From a virus: a stretch of 20,241 nt of DNA. Made by a program: the position numbers and the translations under genes. The stretch spans positions 1-20,241 of the IMG/VR virus record IMGVR_UViG_3300048573_000007; one strand, written 5' to 3'. Position 1 is the first letter of the stretch; each line of letters opens with the position of its first letter. Positions 6,259-12,292 of this stretch are shown one piece after another. Under the pieces are notes generated by a model. It worked only from the letters and a program-made list of their open reading frames with translations, was not told where the DNA came from and did no database searches.

Positions 6259-7211
6259 GAAACCTTCTAACAAAGAAGACAACATACACCTTCGACTATC
6301 CAGAGGCTTTGGCCTTTGCAGATAAACAGAATGGTGTATTCTGGACTTTTGATGAGATTGACCTGGAGAAAGATGTACACAGTATTCTTACCGACTTTAC
6401 TCCTGCTGAACGTCATGGTGTTACTACTGCACTCAAACTCTTTACCAAGTATGAACTCATTGTGGGTAACGAGTATTGGTCTGGTACTGTTAAACCTAAC
6501 TTTCAGCATCCTGATATTGAGTTGATGGCTGATGCCTTCTGCTACTTTGAAAGTAATGTGCATGCACGCTTTTACAACAGGATTAACGAACTGCTTGGAT
6601 TGGCTACTGAGGAGTTCCATCAGTCTTGGCAGTATGATCCTGTATTGGCTAGCCGTATTGGGTACTTGGACACTATTGTTAGTGGTCGTGATGTTCCCCT
6701 TTCCTTGGCAGTCTTCAGTATGATGGAAGGTTGTGTCTTGTACTCTAGCTTTGCTTTCTTGAAGCACTTCCAGAGTAATGGTAAGAATAAACTGAGTAAC
6801 CTTGTGGCAGGTATCAACTTCTCTGTACGAGATGAGAATATCCACCATGAAGCAGGTGCTTGGCTGTTCCGCACATACATGGAAGAGAATAAGCTAGATA
6901 AGGTATGGATGAAAGCACGAGTTGAGCAAGCTGCTAAGGCATTGGTTGAGCATGAGCACCGTATCGTTGATCTGTTGTTCTCTCATGGGGACATTGAAGG
7001 CATCAACGCTACAGCTATGAAAGCCTTCGTCAATGCACGAGCTAACATCTGCTTGAACAATCTTGGCTTTGACAGTATCTTTGATGAAACTGGTGATACA
7101 ATCTCTGAGTGGTTTTACTTGGGTATTAGTACAGCCACAATTCATGATTTTTTTAGTAAGGTGGGCAACTCGTACCACCGTAAGTGGAATGAAAGGGCTT
7201 TTACATGGTGA
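6255..7211 (+). CDS. nrdB: ribonucleotide reductase class I, beta subunit
   Basis: The radical-generating small subunit (318 aa) of the enzyme that reduces ribonucleotides to deoxyribonucleotides. Likely ligands and radical site: E67 (FTKYELIV), E99 and H103 (FESNVHARFY), Y107 as the tyrosyl radical position, E158 (MMEGCVLYSSF), E194 and H197 (RDENIHHEAG). The C-terminal YHRKWNERAFTW is the kind of tail that docks into the alpha subunit. E99 lies four residues before H103, whereas the E. coli protein has E115-x-x-H118. GGGAG sits 5 nt before ATG6255, which overlaps the preceding stop. The partner nrdA follows after an inserted HNH gene. Confidence 0.96.
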   Translation: MRNLLTKKTTYTFDYPEALAFADKQNGVFWTFDEIDLEKDVHSILTDFTPAERHGVTTALKLFTKYELIVGNEYWSGTVKPNFQHPDIELMADAFCYFESNVHARFYNRINELLGLATEEFHQSWQYDPVLASRIGYLDTIVSGRDVPLSLAVFSMMEGCVLYSSFAFLKHFQSNGKNKLSNLVAGINFSVRDENIHHEAGAWLFRTYMEENKLDKVWMKARVEQAAKALVEHEHRIVDLLFSHGDIEGINATAMKAFVNARANICLNNLGFDSIFDETGDTISEWFYLGISTATIHDFFSKVGNSYHRKWNERAFTW

Positions 7212-7678
7212 TACAATCAAAGTACGATGCTGAAATACAAGATAGGTTTTTCTATGACGGTGCGTGTTTAAGGTACCACATATCTGGAGAGAAAGCTGGA
7301 ACTTTATCTGCTAATGGCTATCTGATGGTAACAGTTCTCGGAAAACAGCTTTATGTGCATCGTATATGTTGGTTTCTTGTCTACAGGGAATGGCCTACAA
7401 AAAACATAGACCATATCAATGGAGATAAAACAGATAACAATATGTCAAATTTACGTGAAGCAACACATTCACAGAACGGCTGTAACCGTCTGAACTCAGC
7501 TAACAAGTCTGGACGTAAGAATGTGTACTGGAGCAACACACGTAATCGTTGGGTGATTGATATTACCTTAAATCGTGTCCGAGTCTTTCACAAAGTGGTG
7601 GAAGATTATGATGAGGCTGTTGCGCTTGCAAAAGCTAAAATGGATGAACTACATGGAGAATTTGCACGTTATGAGTAA
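7205..7678 (+). CDS. HNH homing endonuclease with AP2-like domain
   Basis: A free-standing homing endonuclease, 157 aa. The HNH core is at 50-87: YVHRICWFLVY, then IDHINGDKTDNNMSNLREAT, with H70, N80 and N82 prominent. An AP2-type DNA-binding tail follows at about 101-155 (SGRKNVYWSNTRNRWVIDI, YDEAVALAKAKMDELHG). It lies between nrdB (7-nt overlap) and nrdA (8-nt overlap), a position analogous to mobE in T4. GAAAGG lies 8 nt before ATG7205. Codon use is more AT-rich than in the flanking genes, fitting independent arrival. It should cut related phages lacking the insertion and spread by gene conversion. It is not part of an intron: both flanking genes are intact. Confidence 0.93.
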   Translation: MVIQSKYDAEIQDRFFYDGACLRYHISGEKAGTLSANGYLMVTVLGKQLYVHRICWFLVYREWPTKNIDHINGDKTDNNMSNLREATHSQNGCNRLNSANKSGRKNVYWSNTRNRWVIDITLNRVRVFHKVVEDYDEAVALAKAKMDELHGEFARYE

Positions 7679-9383
7679 TACACCAATGTTGGACAATAAG
7701 TATGAATTCTTGAGTGCGGAGCGTAAACGTCTGCAACAACAAGGACTTCTTCCTACTTGGTATCAGACAGGCGGTTGGGGACTGTTCAAGTCCAAGTACA
7801 TGGAAGGCTCAGTCTCATTTAAGAACCGTGTAGAACAGATTGCTGAGACAGCAGCTAAACATGCACCTAAAGACGGTAAAGATTGGAAAGGTAAGTTTTA
7901 TGAAGTTATCTGGAATGGTTGGCTCAGCCCTTCAACGCCTACGCTGGCTAATCTTGGTACCAATAAAGGGATGCCTGTGGCTTGTAGCGGTCAGTACATT
8001 GGTGATTCTGTTGCTGACTTTTATGGTGAACTACTTGATACAGCTGTTCTTACTAAGAATGGTTTTGGTACTAGCGGTTACTTGGGCGACATTCGACCCA
8101 GGGGTTCTCAGATCGGGACTGGCGGGACAGCTTCGGGAGTCTTACCGGTCTTTCAAACCTACGTGGATGCGATGAAGCGTGTCACTCAAGGGGTTGCTCG
8201 TCGTGGTGCTTGGGCAGGTTATCTTCCTATTGATCATCCTGACTTTCACGAGTTGGCTGATTGGGTGAAGAATAACCCTGACGATGCTAACGTAGGCTGG
8301 ACTATCAGCAACGAGTTCATGGACTCCTTGGACTCTGGTCATCCAGAAGCTATTGAACGTTATCAGAAGGCACTGAAGCTGAAGATGTTGACAGGTAAGG
8401 GTTACTTCTTGTTTACCGATAAGGTTGCTGAAGCCCGTCCTGAGATGTACAAGGCTCATGGCTTGGATGTTAAGGCTTCTAATCTGTGTACAGAGATTAT
8501 GCTACACAGTGGTGAGGAAGAGACATTCACTTGTATCTTGGCTAGTATGAACTTGGAGAAGTATGATGAGTGGAAAGACACGGATGCTGTATTTACTGCG
8601 ACAGTATTTCTTGATTGTGTTACTAGTGAGTTCTTGTCGATGGCTGCTGGCAAAAGAGGCTTTGAAAAGGCAGTGGCGAGTACTAAAAAGAGTCGTGCGC
8701 TAGGTCTTGGTGTCCTTGGTTGGCACTCACTGCTGCACAAGATGAAACTACCGTTTGAGAGCTTTGAAGCTCGCCGACTTAATGTAAGGATTTTTGATGC
8801 AATTTCCTCCCAAAGCGCCTCCGCGTCCTCCTACCTCGCCGAACAACTTGGAGAACCTGAGTATTGCCGAGGCTATGGAGTCCGTAATACACACCGTCTT
8901 GCAGTCGCTCCCACCATGTCAACAAGCCAGCTTATGGGCGGTGTATCACAAGGGATTGAGCCGTTTATTGGAAATGTGTTTGTCCAGCAAGGGGCAGGAG
9001 GGGAAACTATCCGAGTAGTTCCTGAACTGCTGGAGATCATGAAGCGTGAAGGCGTGTACAGTCGTGAGACATTGCTTGAGATTGCAAGCCATGATGGTTC
9101 TGTCCAACACGTTCCGTGGATGACTCCTGAGGAGAAGGAAGTATTCAAGACAGCCTTTGAGATTGATCCTTATGCGATCCTTCAACAGGCTTCTGATCGA
9201 CAGCAGTATATCTGCCAAGGTCAGTCCATCAATCTGTTCTTCGGTGCAGATGATCCAGAGGAACACATTAGCGCTGTCCACAAGGCAGCGTTTAAAGACC
9301 CTCGTATCTTGAGTTTGTATTACATTCGTACCAAGGCTGGTGTTAGTGCCAGCTCAGGCGAATGTGTTGCTTGCGAGGCTTAA
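7671..9383 (+). CDS. nrdA: ribonucleotide reductase class I, alpha subunit
   Basis: The catalytic large subunit, 570 aa. The active site is complete: C105 (VACSG), the N271-C273-E275 triad (SNLCTEIM), C288 (FTCILASMNL) as the second redox Cys, Y550/Y551 in LYYIRTKAG for radical transfer, and a C-terminal ECVACEA pair (C565, C568) for re-reduction by glutaredoxin. Substrate loops are LSPSTPT (86-91) and APTMSTSQ. It lacks an N-terminal ATP-cone, so overall activity is probably not shut off by dATP, as in many phage enzymes. ATG7671 overlaps the HNH stop; its only Shine-Dalgarno (GGAG, 7655-7658) is inside the HNH gene. The glutaredoxin gene follows 12 nt later. Confidence 0.96.
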   Translation: MSNTPMLDNKYEFLSAERKRLQQQGLLPTWYQTGGWGLFKSKYMEGSVSFKNRVEQIAETAAKHAPKDGKDWKGKFYEVIWNGWLSPSTPTLANLGTNKGMPVACSGQYIGDSVADFYGELLDTAVLTKNGFGTSGYLGDIRPRGSQIGTGGTASGVLPVFQTYVDAMKRVTQGVARRGAWAGYLPIDHPDFHELADWVKNNPDDANVGWTISNEFMDSLDSGHPEAIERYQKALKLKMLTGKGYFLFTDKVAEARPEMYKAHGLDVKASNLCTEIMLHSGEEETFTCILASMNLEKYDEWKDTDAVFTATVFLDCVTSEFLSMAAGKRGFEKAVASTKKSRALGLGVLGWHSLLHKMKLPFESFEARRLNVRIFDAISSQSASASSYLAEQLGEPEYCRGYGVRNTHRLAVAPTMSTSQLMGGVSQGIEPFIGNVFVQQGAGGETIRVVPELLEIMKREGVYSRETLLEIASHDGSVQHVPWMTPEEKEVFKTAFEIDPYAILQQASDRQQYICQGQSINLFFGADDPEEHISAVHKAAFKDPRILSLYYIRTKAGVSASSGECVACEA

Positions 9384-9395
9384 CTAAGGAGAAGT

Positions 9396-9581
9396 ATGAA
9401 GATTGTAGTCTACAGCAAGGAGAACTGCCCTGCTTGTACGACTCTGAAGGCTCGTCTGACTAAGGAAGGCGAGTCCTTTACAGAGATCGTGGTAGGTAAA
9501 GATATGACCCGTGAGGAGTTCCTTGAGAAGTTCCCGCAGGTGCGTATGATGCCTCATTTGGTATTCGCGAATGGCGAATAA
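9396..9581 (+). CDS. short glutaredoxin-like protein
   Basis: Thiol-disulfide carrier expected to re-reduce the nrdA C-terminal cysteines. The 61-aa protein has the first beta-alpha-beta of the thioredoxin fold: KIVVYSKENCPACTTLKARL with redox motif C11PAC14, and the cis-Pro strand MMPHLVF (Pro at about 53). It stops at FANGE, so the last strand/helix of typical 75-90-aa glutaredoxins is missing or minimal. AAGGAG is 4 nt before the ATG, and the gene follows nrdA by 12 nt. The function is strongly supported by motif and position; whether the short form is fully active is open. Confidence 0.88.
   Translation: MKIVVYSKENCPACTTLKARLTKEGESFTEIVVGKDMTREEFLEKFPQVRMMPHLVFANGE
9562..9580 (+). repeat. 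hairpin over the glutaredoxin stop codon
   Basis: TATTCGC (9562-9568) and GCGAATA (9574-9580) form a 7-bp stem with a 5-nt loop, overlapping the TAA stop (9579-9581). There is no T-run after it, so it is not a classic terminator. It might be an mRNA processing or stability element between glutaredoxin and phoH, or chance. Confidence 0.4.
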
Positions 9582-9613
9582 CACAGATAGTAATTAAAGA
9601 GGGAGTATTATTG

Positions 9614-10360
9614 ATGGCAAGTAAACAAATGAACCGAGCTATTCCAGCTAAAGAACTAACGCCTCGTGAGAAGGTAAGCAATAGCTTGAAGCTGAAGCTA
9701 GATGACATGACAGTTATCAAACCTAAGACTGAGAAGCAGATGGACTTCTTTGAGGCGTATCAGGCTTCTAACTACTTCATGGCCTTACATGGAGTAGCAG
9801 GTACAGGTAAGACATACATTGCCTTGTACAAGGCTTTGGAAGAGGCTATGGATCGCAATAACCCTTTCAACAAGGTGACTGTGATTCGCAGTAGTGTCCA
9901 AAGTCGTGATATGGGTTTCTTGCCGGGCGATGCAGATGAGAAGATGGAAGTGTACATTCAGCCTTACCGTCAAATCTGTAGTGACCTGTTCAAGCGTAAA
10001 GACGCTTGGGATCGACTGGTCGAGCAAGGACATATTGAGTTTGTCTCTACCTCGTTCATTCGAGGAACAACCTTCTCTAACAGCATCATTGTCGTGGACG
10101 AGGTTCAGAACCTTACTTTTGAAGAATTAGATACAGTCATCACACGAGTAGGAGATAAATCTAAAATTATCTTCTGTGGCGATTACCGCCAAACTGATTT
10201 GAAGAAGAAGGATGATAAATCGGGTATCTTAAAGTTCTTTGATATTGCCGCTAAAATGAAAGAGTTTGTACGTATTGAGTTCCACATCGAGGATATTGTT
10301 CGTAGCTCCTTAGTTAAGAACTATATTATTGCGAAGACTAAATATGAGGATGGAGAATGA
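9614..10360 (+). CDS. phoH: PhoH-like ATPase
   Basis: A 248-aa P-loop ATPase of the PhoH family, common in phages, with unclear biochemical role (RNA-linked or phosphate-stress functions have been suggested). Walker A is G60VAGTGKT67 (LHGVAGTGKTYIAL), Walker B is IIVVDEVQN (158-166), and a sensor-like IIFCGDYRQTD follows (185-195). The segment SSVQSRDMGFLPGDADEKM (93-111) is characteristic. GGGAG (9601-9605) lies 8 nt before ATG9614; an in-frame TTG at 9611 would add only one residue. No N-terminal PIN domain is present, so this is the short form. Its stop overlaps the next gene's ATG. Confidence 0.95.
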   Translation: MASKQMNRAIPAKELTPREKVSNSLKLKLDDMTVIKPKTEKQMDFFEAYQASNYFMALHGVAGTGKTYIALYKALEEAMDRNNPFNKVTVIRSSVQSRDMGFLPGDADEKMEVYIQPYRQICSDLFKRKDAWDRLVEQGHIEFVSTSFIRGTTFSNSIIVVDEVQNLTFEELDTVITRVGDKSKIIFCGDYRQTDLKKKDDKSGILKFFDIAAKMKEFVRIEFHIEDIVRSSLVKNYIIAKTKYEDGE

Positions 10361-10626
10361 AACAAGTAGATAAACCTATTGTACGGTTCCTGGGTAAGCC
10401 TTTGTTCTATACTGTAGAACTGGTTCCTAGGCACCAAGAGCTTTATGGTCAGTATGCCGACGAAGACGGCTATGTAGAATATGCTCGTGTCTTTGGTCTA
10501 GATCATCCACTCTTAGGCACTGATACTATCCGTACCTCTGTCGTGGTAAAGAAACATGATGATGGATCGTTTGAGACATTGAATACACTGTATGTACCTG
10601 CTGAGGAGAAACATGAAAGCAAATGA
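10357..10626 (+). CDS. hypothetical protein, 89 aa
   Basis: Unrecognised 89-residue protein beginning MKQVDKPIVRFLGKPLFYTV. It looks largely beta, with several strands (IVRFLG, FYTVELV, RTSVVVKKH, FETLNTLYV) and a highly charged C-terminus (PAEEKHESK). It shares ATGA with the phoH stop; GAGGA (10346-10350) is 6 nt upstream of its ATG. Its 3' end overlaps the ClpP-like gene by 14 nt. No catalytic or metal-binding motif is visible. The tight coupling on both sides supports a genuine gene. Confidence 0.8.
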   Translation: MKQVDKPIVRFLGKPLFYTVELVPRHQELYGQYADEDGYVEYARVFGLDHPLLGTDTIRTSVVVKKHDDGSFETLNTLYVPAEEKHESK

Positions 10627-11239
10627 AAGCTTGGAAGAACTCTTGATGATGCCTCAAGAACAGAAGGGACTGATTCGTACTATCACTCAACAAGCACACA
10701 CCCATCTGGTGTTCATTGACGATGATATTACTGATCCTCGTAACTATCGTGATGTAATTCACTGCTTGGCTACTTGTGGGGACAATGACTCAGTTAATTT
10801 ATTGGTGAACAGTTCAGGTGGTCGTACAGACTCTATCTGGCAGATCATCGAAGCAATGAAAGGATGTCGTGGTGACGTATCTGTTACAGTTATTGGTGCT
10901 GCGTATAGCGCTGCTAGTATGCTGGCTTGCATGGCTCCTGAGTGTTATATTGCTGATAGTGCTGAGTTTATGCTACACACTGCCCATTATGGTTCTATTG
11001 GCACTGTACCGAACGTCAAAGGACAAACAGAGTTTGCTACGCGACAGATTAACAAGCTTCTCGATCAAGCCTACAAAGGATTCTTGAGTGACAAGGAACT
11101 TGATGAACTGAAGAATGGTAAGGAGTTCTGGTTTGATAGCGAAGAGTCGATTAAGCGTATGGCTCGGAGACACAAGTATCTGAACGGGTTGCATAAGCCT
11201 GTGAAGGTTAAGAAGGTCAAGGAAGAAACTGTTGAGTAA
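10613..11239 (+). CDS. ClpP-like serine protease (S14)
   Basis: A 208-aa serine peptidase of the ClpP/crotonase-like fold. The nucleophile is S99 in VIGAAYSAASML (matching G-x-A-x-S of ClpP), the likely base is H122 in FMLHTAHYG, and the acid is in the FLSDKEL or FWFDSEES region (D160/D175). VNSSGG (66-70) is the substrate-strand glycine motif, and FWFDSEESIKRM is typical of ClpP-like C-termini. GAGGAG lies 4 nt before the ATG. In many phages such proteins mature the head, but this one is the last gene of the early arm, opposite in strand to the virion genes. The C-terminus is lysine-rich. Proteolytic fold well supported; target unknown. Confidence 0.9.
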   Translation: MKANESLEELLMMPQEQKGLIRTITQQAHTHLVFIDDDITDPRNYRDVIHCLATCGDNDSVNLLVNSSGGRTDSIWQIIEAMKGCRGDVSVTVIGAAYSAASMLACMAPECYIADSAEFMLHTAHYGSIGTVPNVKGQTEFATRQINKLLDQAYKGFLSDKELDELKNGKEFWFDSEESIKRMARRHKYLNGLHKPVKVKKVKEETVE

Positions 11240-11242
11240 ATG

Positions 11243-11288
11243 AAAAAGGCCCGTTAGAGCGATGAACTCTAACGGGCCTTATTTGTTT
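11243..11288. terminator. bidirectional Rho-independent terminator between convergent arms
   Basis: A perfect 14-bp stem, AAGGCCCGTTAGAG (11246-11259) with CTCTAACGGGCCTT (11267-11280), and a 7-nt loop. On the + strand it is followed by TTATTTGTTT; read on the - strand it is followed by TTTTT. It sits 4-7 nt after the ClpP-like stop (+) and immediately after the stop of the last - strand gene, so it ends both transcripts. Confidence 0.93.
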
Positions 11289-11511
11289 ACACTTTGTTAT
11301 TGTGCATCAGAGCACTGATACCAGCAACGATACCGCCAATCCAGAGCAAAGGTTTAGCCACCTTAGCTACCCAATCAAGGACTGTGAAAGCACCTTGAGC
11401 AGCCTGGAAAGCAGTTACCATGTCTTCTGTGTCTGTCGCTACCTTATCTACCTTAGCCTCAACTGCTATGAGCCTTTCATAGATTTCGTTATGGGAGACT
11501 TCTCCGGTCAT
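11287..11511 (-). CDS. single-TM lysis-region membrane protein
   Basis: A 74-aa protein with an N-terminal amphipathic region, possibly coiled-coil (HNEIYERLIAVEAKVDKVAT, 7-26), and one C-terminal transmembrane segment at about 52-69 (AKPLLWIGGIVAGISALM), ending in HNNKV. It is the last gene of the late operon, straight after the three-TM-type holin. Topology suggests a holin, antiholin or small inner-membrane accessory, but no family is certain. AGGAG upstream and an ATGA overlap with the preceding gene support the start. Its stop abuts the bidirectional terminator. Confidence 0.8.
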   Translation of the reverse strand: MTGEVSHNEIYERLIAVEAKVDKVATDTEDMVTAFQAAQGAFTVLDWVAKVAKPLLWIGGIVAGISALMHNNKV

Positions 11512-11912
11512 CTCTTACTCCTGATTTCAGTAATTTTCTCTAAACTACGAGAACCGAAGTAAGCACCAAAGCAGAGCATACCCCAATTACCCAATAAAGT
11601 GACGTAGGCTTCATTGGCATTGTAACCGTAGGCCGACATCATAGCAAAGGTAAAGTAACCTGTGAAGATAGCGATTAAGGACAGAGGACGAATGTTCTTA
11701 GACAACCAAGAATCACTCGACATATCTGCCTGCCATCGTCCTGTAATGTTATTCTGCTCTGTCTTGAACAGCTCAGTATCATTAGCCATCTTAGCGAGTT
11801 CACCTGACTGAGCCATCTCCATAAGCTTCACCTGAGCCTCTGCCTTTTGAACAGGATCAGGAAAGAACTTATCAAGAATCTTGCCTGCAAAGGGTAACAG
11901 TAGTTCAATCAT
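11508..11912 (-). CDS. putative holin (GTA_holin_3TM type)
   Basis: Would permeabilise the inner membrane to time lysis. The 134-aa sequence opens MIELLLPFAGKILDKFFPDP, followed by a charged helix, then NNITGRWQADMSSDSWLSKN (54-73), a pattern typical of the holin family first described in gene transfer agents. Hydrophobic segments lie at about 77-94 (LSLIAIFTGYFTFAMMSA) and 102-120 (AYVTLLGNWGMLCFGAYFG), with a weaker one at the N-terminus. It starts on ATGA overlapping the endolysin stop, with TAGGAG upstream. Family match is by recognition; holin activity is inferred from this and the endolysin next door. Confidence 0.85.
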   Translation of the reverse strand: MIELLLPFAGKILDKFFPDPVQKAEAQVKLMEMAQSGELAKMANDTELFKTEQNNITGRWQADMSSDSWLSKNIRPLSLIAIFTGYFTFAMMSAYGYNANEAYVTLLGNWGMLCFGAYFGSRSLEKITEIRSKR

Positions 11913-12292
11913 ATGTATTTACTCCTATGTAGCTCAAAATGAGGGCCATCTTTAAAGGACTGCCAATCACCGCCCCAAACCAGATCAATCTTCATGTCTT
12001 TAGCAATCTTCTTGATATGGTCTGCCACTCCTTGGTAATACTTGAAATCCCATGTAACCTTACCATCAACCAGAACAGCAATATCCACAGCTTTACCTGT
12101 CAGATGCCTGCTATTCATGGTCTGAGACTTGCCTGCATCAAAGAGTTCCTTCTGGCGCTCTCTGGTGCGTAAGCCTTCAGTGATGGAGAAGTCCAAAGGA
12201 GACTCTTTGATAGCCTCCTCTAGCACTTTCACTAGGTCAGGATGTACTCCACTTAGACGTTCCTTGCTTCGTGTTCCGAATGAGAATGTCAT
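11909..12292 (-). CDS. endolysin, M15 (VanY-like) peptidase
   Basis: A 127-aa zinc peptidase likely to cut the peptide cross-links or stems of peptidoglycan, like the L-alanyl-D-glutamate endolysins of T5-type phages. Zinc ligands are H63 and D70 in SRHLTGKAVDIA and H118 in DGPHFEL; EGLRTRERQKELFDAGKSQ (39-57) is the conserved substrate-side segment, and VWGGDW (105-110) the usual aromatic strand. There is no signal peptide, so release depends on the holin gene that follows. GGAGG lies upstream; the start overlaps the preceding stop as TAATG. There is no separate cell-wall-binding domain. Confidence 0.95.
   Translation of the reverse strand: MTFSFGTRSKERLSGVHPDLVKVLEEAIKESPLDFSITEGLRTRERQKELFDAGKSQTMNSRHLTGKAVDIAVLVDGKVTWDFKYYQGVADHIKKIAKDMKIDLVWGGDWQSFKDGPHFELHRSKYI

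Noticed and set aside
6267-6848. 193-aa - strand open frame opposite nrdB
   Set aside because: Complement of the clearly coding nrdB; no family features.
7575-7670. N-terminal extension of nrdA from an upstream start
   Set aside because: The extra 32 residues are the out-of-frame HNH coding region; nrdA-like sequence begins after ATG7671.
9562-9580. Intrinsic terminator after glutaredoxin
   Set aside because: Stem is short and not followed by a T-run; phoH follows with its own RBS in the same operon.
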